From Nocardia arizonensis (GTDB taxonomy: Bacteria > Actinomycetota > Actinomycetes > Mycobacteriales > Mycobacteriaceae): 64,000 nt of DNA. The stretch covers positions 1 to 64,000 of the forward strand of contig NZ_LGYZ01000093.1 of the NCBI RefSeq assembly GCF_001310275.1. The letters are read 5' to 3'. The first letter of the stretch is position 1. Every line of letters starts with the position of its first letter. A model generated the notes under the pieces. It was not told the DNA's origin. It worked only from the letters and a program-made list of their open reading frames with translations, and did no database searches. Below, piece by piece: positions 1 through 8,113 of the stretch. A program made the position numbers and the translations under genes.

Positions 1-100
1 GCGGCGGGTTCGCGGCCCCTTTTGTCTCGCGTCCGAGCGGCCGATACTCGCGCCTGCGGCGCATTGTCTCGACCACTCGGACGCGAGACGGCCGCGAACT
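1..100. repeat. Dispersed palindromic element, copy A
   Basis: A long imperfect hairpin. GTTCGCGGCC (8-17) pairs with GGCCGCGAAC (90-99). GTCTCGCGTCCGAG (24-37) pairs with CTCGGACGCGAGAC (76-89). A short unpaired stretch at 18-23 separates the two helices on the left side. The same 100 bases return at 56711-56810 without gaps and with 9 differences that I could count. Most differences fall in the loop (41-60) or outside the paired bases. It has no coding capacity of its own. It could be a non-autonomous palindromic repeat (REP/MITE-like) or a structured RNA. The element may begin before base 1. Confidence 0.8.
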
Positions 101-867
101 GGCTCGCTGCCGCGACTTCTTCGCTGCCCGCGATATGAGGGGATCGCAAGCTTTCTGCGGCTGGGTATCAGCGGCCAGCTCAGGGTCCCCGCCGGCGGCC
201 AGTTGACACATCCCGGCATAACCGGCGAACTGTGCCGAACGCGCGCTCATGCCGATTACCGGATGTTCAGTAGCCTGACTGCAGGTGGAGCGCTGAACTG
301 GCGCGGGGGAAGTGGCTGCACCGAAGCGGAGTCGGCAGGATGCCGAAACTATGCGCGGCGACTTCGGTCGAACCCCTGCTTCATCTGCAAGGTAGTAGCC
401 GGCCTGCGCGACGATGGATGGCATGAGGTGATCGCCGAGACAGCGGACAACATGGCGTTCCTCGGCACCGACGAGACGGTGCTGACACGTAGGGAGGCAG
501 CGCGGACCATCAGCTGTGGAAGTGACCAATTGGACGATGGCTTTCCAAAGCGCGGCGCATATGCATCATCAATCCGACATGGGTCAGCATCGCCGATCGA
601 GGATCCATCCCTGATGTGCAGCTCCTCGGGTCACCTTTGCGGCATAACACGTAGCAGCCGGCTCTACGCCCGCAGCTCTTTCCACGGGGCCGGGCTGAGG
701 TCCACCCATGCAGCAGTCTCTGGAACGAGGCCACTGTCGGAGTCGGTCAAGCCGTCTGGAGCGTCCAACTTCGCTCATGAAGTCTTCAGGGCGCCAAGCA
801 CTCTCGTGGTGCGTTACATACCCTCCCGAGTTGTGCCGCAGTGCTCACGGGTTCGCAGGATCCGCTT
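101..867. other. Stretch with no supported gene
   Basis: Several open frames cross this stretch on both strands, but none has recognisable domains, a good ribosome site or actinobacterial-looking composition. It reads like eroded sequence beside a repeat. No tRNA, insertion sequence or CRISPR pattern was seen. Confidence 0.4.
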
Positions 868-1257
868 TTACCTGTTCTGTCCCCAGTGTCGTCGGCGACT
901 ATGGCTTCCGCGCACGCGACCCGTTGATTCGTCGTACGACGTGCCGGCGCCACCAACCACGATCGCGAGTATGGGCATTGACAAGCCGATTGCCAATGGA
1001 ATCCATTGCCAGGCAATAAAAGCGACGACGAGCAGGGTAGGAACGGCCAACCAGTACAACCATCCCAGGAACGGCACCCTGCGGAATACCTCCAAGATCA
1101 GGCTCGATACCAGTCCAGCGAGCCACAACAGCAGAAGTAGCGCCGCGATGCCACCAACGATCGCCGCCAGGATCCAAGCCCGCTCGGTCACACCGAGAAT
1201 TCTGACTGGGGAATCCCTTCTGCGACAGCGTTTCTTGGTCGAGCGGAAATATTCCAT
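868..1257 (-). CDS. Small membrane protein, unknown function
   Basis: An open frame of 129 codons. The basic N-terminus is followed by two or three strongly hydrophobic stretches: about residues 28-52 (rich in A, I and L), 64-84 (around WLYWLAVPTLLVVAF) and 87-104. A charged Arg/His-rich tail ends the protein. This fits a small integral membrane protein. An internal GTG at 1191 (V-T-E-R-A-W) is an equally plausible start and would give about 107 residues beginning just before the first membrane segment. No family is recognised, there is no operon partner, and the flanking DNA looks degraded. It may be real or a relic. Confidence 0.4.
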   Translation of the reverse strand: MEYFRSTKKRCRRRDSPVRILGVTERAWILAAIVGGIAALLLLLWLAGLVSSLILEVFRRVPFLGWLYWLAVPTLLVVAFIAWQWIPLAIGLSMPILAIVVGGAGTSYDESTGRVRGSHSRRRHWGQNR

Positions 1258-1607
1258 CGACAGGCCCGTGAAGTCGACTTCTCTGGTCGCGGCTCAGATG
1301 GTTTGCTGGCGATCTTGCGGGTGGTCGTCGGTGGGGAGTTTCAGGCTGGCCGCTGACAGTCGGGGTTCGGCTGCCGATCGACTCTGTCGTCGGGTGGTGG
1401 GAGGTTTGATCGATGGGAATGCGCGACGGTGTGTGGAGCAGTCGGACCTGGGCCGACGACGCCGGGGATATCTAGAAATGGGCGAAGAAGATCATCGAGA
1501 CAACGACTGATTGGGATCAAGCGACTGGCTGAGAAGATCAAGAGGGCTGCTGGGGCTTGAAGCACGAACTTCGTGATTACCCGTTCTCATCGCGATCTCC
1601 ACCTCGG
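1258..1607. other. Intergenic, nothing recognised
   Basis: No convincing coding frame, RNA gene or repeat was found between the small membrane protein and the toxin-antitoxin promoter. Confidence 0.4.
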
Positions 1608-1675
1608 GTATCCCCAAAAGTATGCCGATTCGGTATCCTGACTTGTATCCATAGTCGTGAAGGGAGGTACGTACC
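1608..1675 (+). promoter_or_regulatory. Toxin-antitoxin promoter/operator region
   Basis: The hexamer GTATCC occurs three times (1608-1613, 1633-1638, 1645-1650). A perfect 10-bp palindrome, GGTACGTACC, fills 1666-1675 directly before the antitoxin ATG and overlaps the end of the ribosome site AGGGAGG (1661-1667). Type II antitoxins usually repress their own promoter through such repeats. That these bases are the operator is inference. Confidence 0.45.
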
Positions 1676-1918
1676 ATGGGTTCTCCGATGTCATCGATGA
1701 AGGTCGAGCAATCGGTGCGTGAGCGTGTGAGCACTCTGGCGCAAGCGGAGGGTCGCACCGTCTCTCAGACCATTGCCCATCTGTTGGACGAGCACGACCG
1801 TCGACAGCGGTTCGCCGCTGTCGCGGCCGCGTACTCCGAAATGGACGCGGACTACGTCGCCGAGGTCGATGCCTGGGATGACACGCTCGAAGACGGGCTG
1901 GAGGACGACGATCGGTGA
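1676..1918 (+). CDS. Antitoxin of a MazEF/PemIK-type module
   Basis: An 80-residue protein with a short N-terminal part resembling a ribbon-helix-helix DNA-binding domain (around VEQSVRERVSTLAQAEGRT, residues 10-28). A helix rich in Arg and Asp follows, and the tail is very acidic (DDTLEDGLEDDDR). This is the usual antitoxin layout: an N-terminal operator-binding part and a C-terminal part that occupies the toxin. It has a strong ribosome site 8 nt upstream. An in-frame ATG at 1688 is a possible alternative start. It overlaps the toxin gene by 4 nt (GTGA), so the two are translationally coupled. Confidence 0.8.
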   Translation: MGSPMSSMKVEQSVRERVSTLAQAEGRTVSQTIAHLLDEHDRRQRFAAVAAAYSEMDADYVAEVDAWDDTLEDGLEDDDR

Positions 1919-2271
1919 GTGCCCGACCGTCGTGCAACCCCGGAGACGTCATCTGGACCGACATCTCCCCAACCCGAGGTCATGAGCAGAACGGCCGACG
2001 TCCGGCGGTGGTCATATCCACCGCCGACTACCTGCGGGCCGTGCGCGGGCTTGTCGTCATCGTGCCGGTGACCACCACCGACCGCGGGTGGCCCCACCAT
2101 GTCCAGTTGCGAGGCGATGACCTCGGACTGCCCGTGATTTCCTTCGCCATGACCGAACAACCTCGCACCGCGAGCACCCAGCGGATCACTGGCGTAGCAG
2201 GTTCGGTCAGTAGAGAGACACTCGGGCTGATTCGCCGCTGGATCAGCGATTTCACGGTGATGGAAGGTTAG
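1915..2271 (+). CDS. MazF/PemK-family endoribonuclease toxin
   Basis: 118 residues, the usual length for the PemK/MazF family of mRNA-cleaving toxins. Family features are visible: GDVIWTDISP near the N-terminus (the beta-strand that carries the basic patch), RPAVVIST (residues 29-36), VVIVPVTTTDRGWPHHV (46-62), and a Q-x-R-T-A-S core (QPRTASTQRI) that contributes to the active site. The GTG start overlaps the antitoxin stop. In this family the toxin cleaves RNA at short specific sequences and is held inactive in a complex with the antitoxin. Target specificity cannot be read from the sequence. The gene appears intact. Confidence 0.88.
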   Translation: MSARPSCNPGDVIWTDISPTRGHEQNGRRPAVVISTADYLRAVRGLVVIVPVTTTDRGWPHHVQLRGDDLGLPVISFAMTEQPRTASTQRITGVAGSVSRETLGLIRRWISDFTVMEG

Positions 2272-2284
2272 CGGGAAACAGCGG

Positions 2285-2929
2285 TTAGTTGCGTTCCAGC
2301 TCTATGGGGTGGGTGGCCAGTAGTGACAGGGGGAGTGGCTGGCGGCGCAGGACGTTTGCCCACAGGTCGGTGCGGTCGGGGTTGATGGGGTCGCCGGGGA
2401 GGGCCGATATGACGATCCAGTCGTCGTTCTGGAGTTCGCCCTCCAATTGGCCGAAGGTCCAGCCCGCGTATCCGGCGAAGATTCGGATGCCTTCCACCAG
2501 GGGGGCGATGCGGTGCGGGTCGGCGTCCAGATCGACCAGTACTACGCGGCCGTCTACGCGGCGCAGGCCGGGTACGCCCGCTATGGATACGCCTACCCGC
2601 AGTGTGCCGAGGCACAGGGCCGCGTCGCGTTTGACCGGTCCGCCGATGAACAGTGTGCGCGGGGGCGCGGCGACCTCGGACCAGCGCGGCAGCACGTCGT
2701 GGACCGCGGTGTCGTTGGGGCGGTTCAACACGACCCCGAGACTGCCGCCCTCGTTGTGCTCGATGATGTAGACGACCGTCCGTCGGAAGGTCGGTTCGAC
2801 CAGATCGGTTGCCGAGACCAGCAGCGAGCCCGCGCGGACCACCTGTTCGCCCTGGCGGGACTCGCGCCGACGACGATCACCGTGCCCGCCGTGAGTCTGC
2901 CGCTCGTCCGGTTCATCTCCGCGTGCCAC
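2285..2929 (-). CDS. YqgE/AlgH (UPF0301) family protein
   Basis: The core runs from AGSLLVSATDLVEPTFRRTV through YIIEHNEGGSLGVVLNRP, FIGGPVKRDAALCL and GYAGWTFGQLEGEL to LPLSLLATHPIELERN. This is the classic UPF0301 fold and, from memory, resembles M. tuberculosis Rv0038. The molecular function of the family is not firmly known. The frame stays open far upstream, but similarity begins only around codon 30 after the GTG at 2929, which gives 214 residues against about 200 for relatives. The N-terminal Arg/His-rich leader is therefore uncertain. It ends 13 nt from the toxin gene, which it meets tail to tail. Confidence 0.85.
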   Translation of the reverse strand: MARGDEPDERQTHGGHGDRRRRESRQGEQVVRAGSLLVSATDLVEPTFRRTVVYIIEHNEGGSLGVVLNRPNDTAVHDVLPRWSEVAAPPRTLFIGGPVKRDAALCLGTLRVGVSIAGVPGLRRVDGRVVLVDLDADPHRIAPLVEGIRIFAGYAGWTFGQLEGELQNDDWIVISALPGDPINPDRTDLWANVLRRQPLPLSLLATHPIELERN

Positions 2930-3019
2930 TCCGACATCATCGCAGCTGGATCGGGTTTGCGCACTGATGGTTGTCGCCCGGGACGGATACGGCGGGCGTG
3001 GCGTCGTAGGCTCCCGGGT

Positions 3020-3781
3020 ATGCGACTGCCCGAGGTGATCCTCGACAATGCTGACACCGTCTACGACTACTACCGCGACCATCGCCAGAATCGGCTCAAG
3101 GCGTGGAGCGCGTACGCACTGCTCGGCAGGCGTTACCACCCCAGGATCAGCTTCGCCGACGGAGCCGAGGACCAGGTGCGGGCTTTGGTGAAGTCGGGTC
3201 GCCCGACCATCTACTCCATCAACCATCTGTCCCAGAACGACCCGTACACGGTGGCGGCCGCGGCCTGGCGCAGCCCGCTACGGCCGATTATCGGCAGGGT
3301 CAGGGTGCTGGCCAAGGACGAGCTGTTCATCGAACCCGACCAGCGGCGCAAGGTCGACATGATGGGCGGCATACCGGTCTTCCGCGGTAAGGACCACGGC
3401 ATCAGGGCCGTCAACGCGGCCGGTCAGCGCATGATGGACGTCTGCGCGCAGCGGCTGGCCCGCGGCGACCACCTGGCGATCTTCCCCGAGGGCACCTGCA
3501 ACGACGTCGACCCGACCCAGGTGCAGGCGGTCGGCAGCGGAATCGGACACATCGCGTTCCGGGCGATGAAGCTCGGTGCGCAGCCGGCGCTGGTGAGCCT
3601 CGCGCTGAGCTACGGCCCGCGCGCGGACCCCGCGGTGGAGCCGACAAAGGAGCAGGCGAAGTCCGCGAGCTTCTACTTCGGCAACCCGATACTGGAACTG
3701 CCCGCCAAACCCGCCGAGATCGCGCGGCTGGCCCGCATCGACCTCCAGCAGGCGCTCGACGGGGCCGTGGCGAACTACTGA
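3020..3781 (+). CDS. PlsC-type lysophospholipid acyltransferase
   Basis: 253 residues carrying the glycerolipid acyltransferase blocks: NHLSQND (block I, H-x4-D catalytic pair, about residues 68-74), GGIPVFRG (block II), FPEGTCND (block III) and a later hydrophobic Pro-containing block. The likely reaction is transfer of an acyl chain from acyl-CoA or acyl-ACP to a lysophosphatidate-like acceptor in membrane lipid synthesis. There is no membrane anchor, as in several actinobacterial paralogues, so the exact substrate is open. The start at 3020 has TAGGCT seven bases upstream (3007-3012) and no ribosome site, which suggests a leaderless mRNA. A longer open frame upstream is antisense to YqgE and was rejected. 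Confidence 0.87.
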   Translation: MRLPEVILDNADTVYDYYRDHRQNRLKAWSAYALLGRRYHPRISFADGAEDQVRALVKSGRPTIYSINHLSQNDPYTVAAAAWRSPLRPIIGRVRVLAKDELFIEPDQRRKVDMMGGIPVFRGKDHGIRAVNAAGQRMMDVCAQRLARGDHLAIFPEGTCNDVDPTQVQAVGSGIGHIAFRAMKLGAQPALVSLALSYGPRADPAVEPTKEQAKSASFYFGNPILELPAKPAEIARLARIDLQQALDGAVANY

Positions 3782-3782
3782 A

Positions 3783-4094
3783 CTACTGGGGCAGGCCGAG
3801 TCGCTCCCGGGCCCACTGCGGAACCGCCGCGACGTACTCGCCGTTGGTCTCCACGAAATGCTTCACCATCGGGCACAGCGGCAGTATGCCGTAGCCCTCG
3901 CGGCGGGAGTCGTCCAAGGCCGCTTCGACCAGGGCGCGGCCGTAGCCCTGGCCTTCGTGACGGGGGGAGATCTCGGCGTGCACGAACGCGCGTTCGGAGG
4001 CGGTGTCCTGGTATTCGGCGTAGCCGGCGATGGCGCCGTCGACGTAGATCTCGAAGCGTTCCAGTGCGGTGTTGTTGCGGACCTCGGTCGACAT
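3783..4094 (-). CDS. Small GNAT-family N-acetyltransferase (YjdJ-like)
   Basis: 103 residues, matching the short single-domain acetyltransferases of COG2388. The acetyl-CoA motif A region reads ISPRHEGQGYGRALV (about residues 42-56; R/Q-x-x-G-x-G/A with GQGYG). The C-terminal part carries CPMVKHFVETN. The substrate is unknown. The ATG is preceded by TAGCGT and six bases, suggesting leaderless transcription. It is convergent with the acyltransferase gene, with one base between stops. Confidence 0.82.
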   Translation of the reverse strand: MSTEVRNNTALERFEIYVDGAIAGYAEYQDTASERAFVHAEISPRHEGQGYGRALVEAALDDSRREGYGILPLCPMVKHFVETNGEYVAAVPQWARERLGLPQ

Positions 4095-4251
4095 GGTTCG
4101 ACGCTACTCCGCCGCGGCGGCCCCACCCACATCGCGATGCGGAGATCGACTGTGAAATCGCCGGTTCGACTTGTCCGCCGGTGCGCGAACTGCGCAGAAT
4201 GCTCATGTGCGCGGCGCATGTCGGACGGCGATGGCCGCGCGGAGGTACGAC

Positions 4252-5865
4252 ATGATGAGGACTCCCGTCGCCGGGCCGCGCGTGGCCCGGCGCTTATCGC
4301 GGCTGGTCGCGGCGCTGACGGTCACCGCGACGGTCGGGGTATCGATGGTCGCGGGCGCGGCGGGCGCGGCGCCCGGTCCGACTTTCGGCGACTGTCCCGA
4401 CGGTTCGGTGACATCCGAGCGCGCGGTTCGCTGCGCGGTGATCCGGGTGCCCATGAACTACGCCGAACCGGGCGGCCCGACAATCGAACTCACGGTCAGC
4501 CGCATGACGGCCACCGGCACGAGCCGGGGCGCGATCTTCGCCAATCCGGGCGGTCCCGGCGCCGACGCGCTCGACTACTGGTCACGGCGCACCGACACCC
4601 TGCCCGCCGAGATCTACCGCGACTACGACCTTATCGCCGTGCAGCCACGCGGATTGCGTTGGGCCACACCGTTGCAGTGCGCCATCGACACCGCCGAGCC
4701 CGAGGCGCAACAGGTTTCGCTCGGCGGCGGCAGCCGCGACGAGATCAAGGCCGCCTGCGACGCCGCGCGACCCGGCTACCTCGACACCATCACCACCGAG
4801 AACACCGCGCGCGATATGGACGCGGTGCGCGCCGCGCTCGGTCTGGACCGCATCGACTACCTCGGCACCTCGTACGGCACCTACCTCGGCGCGGTGTACG
4901 CCACCCTGTTCGGCGACCGCGTGCACCGAATGGTGTTGGACTCCAACGTGAATCCGCACTGGGTGTGGACCGAGGAGTTCGCTCAGCAGCAGGTCGCGGG
5001 CAAGCAGCGCCTCGACGACCTGTTCGCCTGGATCGCCGAACACAGCGGCGAATACCACTTGGGCGAGACTCCGCTACAGGTGTACCGCAACTGGGTGCGG
5101 CTGGTGTCGGCGCAGGGCGGCGGCTGGTACGCCAACCTGACTCCGCCGCCCGCCAGTGTCGCCGACCTGCCCGGTGAACTGCCCGAGCCGTTGGCCGAGA
5201 TCGCCCGCGACGGTGTCGACGGGTCGGCCGAACAGGCGGTCAAGGTGCAGAATCTGGTGCGCACCCTGGTCTCGGGCGGCGCTTCGGCGCAGGTGCCGCT
5301 GGTCGGGGCGACCGCCGTCGCCACCTATACGCGCTCGTACTGGCCGACCTTCGCGCGGGCGATGGCCGATGCCAATACGAATCCGGGAAATGTGCAGCGG
5401 CTGCTCGCCATCGAAGGCGCCACCGCCACCGACCCGACCGGCCGCTTCGTCTTCTCCGCGATCACCTGTAACGAGAACGCCGTGGAACCGCGGCCGGAAC
5501 TGCTCGCCTCCGCCGTCGCTACCATCGCGTCCGGCGGCAATGCGATGGACGCCCGCGCCGATATGGTCCGCGCCGGAATCAGTTGCGGTTCTTGGCGTCC
5601 GGTCACGCGCCCGGCACAGGTCTCGGGGGCGGGTCTGGCCAACCGACCGCTGCTGTTGCAGAGCCGCTATGACGCGCTCACCAAATACGAGGGCGGTCCG
5701 GCGCTGGCGCAGGCGCTCAACGGGTCGCTGATCACCGTCGATGGCGGCGACCACGGCACCTTCGGCCGCGGCAATCCCGCGGTGGACGACGCCGTGCTCA
5801 CCTATCTGCGCACCGGACAGGTCTATATCAACCGCGCCGATCAGGCACCGCTCGCCGTCCGCTGA
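4252..5865 (+). CDS. Secreted alpha/beta-hydrolase, tripeptidyl-aminopeptidase (S33) type
   Basis: 537 residues. A positively charged N-terminus and a hydrophobic core ending in AGAAGAAPGP (about 30-40) look like a Sec signal peptide. The alpha/beta-hydrolase domain has the oxyanion region ANPGGPGADAL, the nucleophile elbow GTSYGTYLG, and a C-terminal TAP-like domain with the Asp (SRYDALT) and His (GGDHGTFG) of the triad. Relatives remove tripeptides or hydrolyse small esters outside the cell. The start at 4252 (or 4255) is chosen for GGAGG at 4241-4245. Upstream in-frame codons lie antisense to the GNAT promoter. Confidence 0.86.
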   Translation: MMRTPVAGPRVARRLSRLVAALTVTATVGVSMVAGAAGAAPGPTFGDCPDGSVTSERAVRCAVIRVPMNYAEPGGPTIELTVSRMTATGTSRGAIFANPGGPGADALDYWSRRTDTLPAEIYRDYDLIAVQPRGLRWATPLQCAIDTAEPEAQQVSLGGGSRDEIKAACDAARPGYLDTITTENTARDMDAVRAALGLDRIDYLGTSYGTYLGAVYATLFGDRVHRMVLDSNVNPHWVWTEEFAQQQVAGKQRLDDLFAWIAEHSGEYHLGETPLQVYRNWVRLVSAQGGGWYANLTPPPASVADLPGELPEPLAEIARDGVDGSAEQAVKVQNLVRTLVSGGASAQVPLVGATAVATYTRSYWPTFARAMADANTNPGNVQRLLAIEGATATDPTGRFVFSAITCNENAVEPRPELLASAVATIASGGNAMDARADMVRAGISCGSWRPVTRPAQVSGAGLANRPLLLQSRYDALTKYEGGPALAQALNGSLITVDGGDHGTFGRGNPAVDDAVLTYLRTGQVYINRADQAPLAVR

Positions 5866-5970
5866 TCCTCGAGTCGCCGAATGCCCGAGCGCGCGGATCG
5901 GCGACCCGGCACGGAGTCGGCCGCCCGCCTCTGACGTGCGCGGATGCGGGGCGCACCGCAGAATGTGGGG

Positions 5971-7101
5971 ATGGTCCGCGTGGTGCTCGCCCCCGACAAG
6001 TTCAAGGGTTCGTTGACCGCGCCCGAGGTGGCGCGCGGGCTCGCGGCCGGTATCGCGCGGGCGCGCCCGGATGTCGAGATCGTGTCCGTCCCGGTCGCCG
6101 ACGGCGGGGAGGGGACGGTCGAGGCGTTCCTCGCCTCCGGTTGGCGGCGAATCGCCGTGGCGGCTCCGGGGCCGACCGGTGCGCCGGACGAAGCGGTATA
6201 CGCCATGCGCGGGGACACGGCCGTGGTGGAACTGGCGGCCGCGGTCGGTCTGGCGAAACTGCCCGGCGGCCATTTCGATCCGCTCGGCGCGAGCACATAC
6301 GGCTTGGGTGTCGTCATCGCCGACGCGCTGGATCGCGGCGCGACCGATATCGTGATCGGCCTCGGTGGCAGCGCGTCCAGCGACGGCGGCGCCGGGATGG
6401 TGCGTGCGCTCGGCGCCCGCGTCCGCGACGCGGCAGGACGCGAATTGCCGCACGGCGGCGCCGCCTTGGCGCAGGTCGCCGAATTGGACACGGCCGGAAT
6501 GCATTCCGCACTCGGCTCGGCCCGGATCACCCTGGCCTGCGATGTCGACAACCCGCTGCTCGGCCCGCACGGCGCGGTCGAGGTCTACGCCGCGCAGAAG
6601 GGGGCGGATGCCGCCGCGCGCGCGATCCTGGAGGACGCGCTGACCCGCTGGGCGCGGGTCGCGGGCGTCGACTACGCCCGCCGGCCCGGCGCGGGTGCGG
6701 CGGGCGGCACCGGATTCGGCGCGCTCGCCGTCCTCGGCGCGCGGATGCGCAGCGGCATCGAGGTCGTCCTCGACCTGCTGGAGTTCCCGAAGCTGCTCGA
6801 CGGCGCCGCGCTGGTGGTCACCGGAGAGGGCTCGCTCGACACCCAGAGTCTGCACGGCAAGGCCCCGATCGGCGTCTGCGCGGCGGCATGCGCGGCGCAT
6901 GTACCGGTCGTCGCGGCGGTCGGGCGCACCCTGCTCACACCCGACCGTGTCCGCGAAGCCGGTTTCGCCGGCTGCTACGCCCTCACCGACCTCGAACCCG
7001 ATCCGGTGCGCTGCATGGCCGACGCGGCCGATCTCATGCCCGTCATAGGCGACCGCATCGCCCGCGATCATCTGCGGCCGATTCGAGAGCAGTGCTCTTG
7101 A
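5971..7101 (+). CDS. Glycerate kinase, type 1
   Basis: 376 residues of the GlxK/GarK family (ATP + D-glycerate to 2- or 3-phosphoglycerate). Visible blocks are VLAPDKFKGSLTAPEVA at the N-terminus, PVADGGEGTVEAF, GLGGSASSDGGAGMVRALGA (about 131-150), ACDVDNPLLGPHGA, GAAGGTGFGALA and VVTGEGSLDTQSLHGKAP. All are typical and complete. The ATG at 5971 is preferred over an in-frame ATG at 5944 because similarity starts at MVRVVLAPDK and CAGAAT lies six bases before it (leaderless pattern). It stands alone between the peptidase and the oxidoreductase. Confidence 0.93.
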   Translation: MVRVVLAPDKFKGSLTAPEVARGLAAGIARARPDVEIVSVPVADGGEGTVEAFLASGWRRIAVAAPGPTGAPDEAVYAMRGDTAVVELAAAVGLAKLPGGHFDPLGASTYGLGVVIADALDRGATDIVIGLGGSASSDGGAGMVRALGARVRDAAGRELPHGGAALAQVAELDTAGMHSALGSARITLACDVDNPLLGPHGAVEVYAAQKGADAAARAILEDALTRWARVAGVDYARRPGAGAAGGTGFGALAVLGARMRSGIEVVLDLLEFPKLLDGAALVVTGEGSLDTQSLHGKAPIGVCAAACAAHVPVVAAVGRTLLTPDRVREAGFAGCYALTDLEPDPVRCMADAADLMPVIGDRIARDHLRPIREQCS

Positions 7102-7156
7102 CTTTGTGAGCGGAAGCATGGAACATTGTTCTCAACAGAGAGCGGTGCTCACAAAG
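7085..7156 (+). promoter_or_regulatory. Nested inverted repeats over the oxidoreductase promoter and ribosome site
   Basis: CTTTGTGAGC (7102-7111) is the exact reverse complement of GCTCACAAAG (7147-7156). Between them lies the perfect 11-bp palindrome GAACATTGTTC (7121-7131). GAGAGCAGTGCTC (7085-7097) recurs as GAGAGCGGTGCTC (7138-7150). TTGACT (7098-7103) is a possible -35. The right arm ends in AAAG, the first half of the ribosome site AAAGGAGAG (7153-7161). The arrangement could be a set of repressor operators, an mRNA hairpin masking the ribosome site, or both. Confidence 0.6.
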
Positions 7157-7164
7157 GAGAGATC

Positions 7165-7620
7165 ATGAACCCCGAGACTCGGTACATCGCCCCCAAGGGC
7201 TTCGAACCGGTGATGAATCGAATCTTCAACCTGCTGCCCAAGCTCGGCATCAGCGTGCTCGGGTCGCGGCTGCTCGCGGTGCGGGGGCGCAAGAGCGGGC
7301 AATGGCGGACCACGATGGTGAATCTGCTCGTCGACGCCGACGGGTCGCGGTATCTGGTCGCGCCGCGCGGGCAGACGCAGTGGGTGAAGAACCTGCGGGC
7401 CTCGGGGGAAGGGGAGCTGCGACTCGGCCGAAAGGTCGAAACCTTCGGCGCCACCGAGGTTCCCGACGCGGAGAAGGTGCCGTTGCTGCGGCTCTACCTG
7501 AGCAAGTGGGGCTGGGAGGTGGGCAAGTTCTTCGAGGGCGTCACCAAGGACGCCAGTGACGAGAAACTCGCCGAGATCGCGCCGGGATTCCCGGTGTTCC
7601 GCATCTCCGCGACGTCCTAG
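7165..7620 (+). CDS. Deazaflavin (F420)-dependent nitroreductase-family oxidoreductase
   Basis: 151 residues of the DDN/F420H2-dependent reductase family (split beta-barrel). Visible features are [20 protein letters not shown] (about 37-56), then [20 protein letters not shown], the loop that in the family contacts the deazaflavin and lines the substrate pocket, and a C-terminal helix with FPVFRI. Relatives use F420H2 to reduce nitroimidazoles, quinones or enones. The physiological substrate is unknown. The ATG at 7165 follows AAAGGAGAG. An earlier in-frame ATG at 7126 lies within the promoter repeats and was rejected. Its stop overlaps that of aroQ in the bases CTAG. Confidence 0.87.
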   Translation: MNPETRYIAPKGFEPVMNRIFNLLPKLGISVLGSRLLAVRGRKSGQWRTTMVNLLVDADGSRYLVAPRGQTQWVKNLRASGEGELRLGRKVETFGATEVPDAEKVPLLRLYLSKWGWEVGKFFEGVTKDASDEKLAEIAPGFPVFRISATS

Positions 7621-8060
7621 CCGCGCGCGGCCAGGAACCGGACGGCCGCCGCGTACCCTTCGATGCCCATGCCCGCGATCACCGCGGTGGCTATCCCGGA
7701 AACGAAGGAATGGTGCCGGAACTCCTCGCGGGCGTGCACGTTGCTGAGGTGCACCTCCACGATCGGCACCTCGGGAATCACCAGCGCGTCCCGCAGCGCC
7801 ACCGACGTGTGGGTCAACCCGCCCGGATTGATCACGATCGCCGACTCGGCGCCGCGGGCCGCGTGGATCCGGTCGATCAGCGCGCCTTCGGAATTCGACT
7901 GGAAACCGACGATCGCGCGCCCGAATTCGGCGGCCGTGCGGCGGCAGAGGTCGAGCACGTCGTCGAGCGTCTCCGACCCGTACACCTCCGGCTGCCTTGT
8001 CCCGAGCATGTTCAGGTTCGGGCCGTTCAAGACGAGGATCGGGGCGGCGGTGTCTGCCAT
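7617..8060 (-). CDS. aroQ: Type II 3-dehydroquinate dehydratase
   Basis: 147 residues. It dehydrates 3-dehydroquinate to 3-dehydroshikimate (shikimate pathway, or quinate catabolism) through an enolate intermediate. It has the complete signature: [18 protein letters not shown] with the catalytic Tyr (about 27) and nearby Arg, [29 protein letters not shown], and [18 protein letters not shown] with the catalytic His. The ATG at 8060 has TAGGGT six bases upstream, so it is probably leaderless. An in-frame TTG two codons earlier is less likely. It is not clustered with other aro genes. Confidence 0.95.
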   Translation of the reverse strand: MADTAAPILVLNGPNLNMLGTRQPEVYGSETLDDVLDLCRRTAAEFGRAIVGFQSNSEGALIDRIHAARGAESAIVINPGGLTHTSVALRDALVIPEVPIVEVHLSNVHAREEFRHHSFVSGIATAVIAGMGIEGYAAAVRFLAARG

Positions 8061-8113
8061 AGGCAAACCCTAATCCCGCCCCGGCCCGCCGCTTATCCGG
8101 CATGCCGAACCGC

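Noticed and set aside
203-1510. Open frame of 435 codons
   Set aside because: No domain, unusual composition with many Cys, Arg and Ser, no ribosome site, and it conflicts with the more plausible membrane protein on the other strand.
5074-7119. 681-codon open frame antisense to the peptidase and glycerate kinase genes
   Set aside because: Its protein is Arg/Gly/His/Asp-rich without structure. It is an artefact of high-GC codon bias opposite two well-recognised genes.
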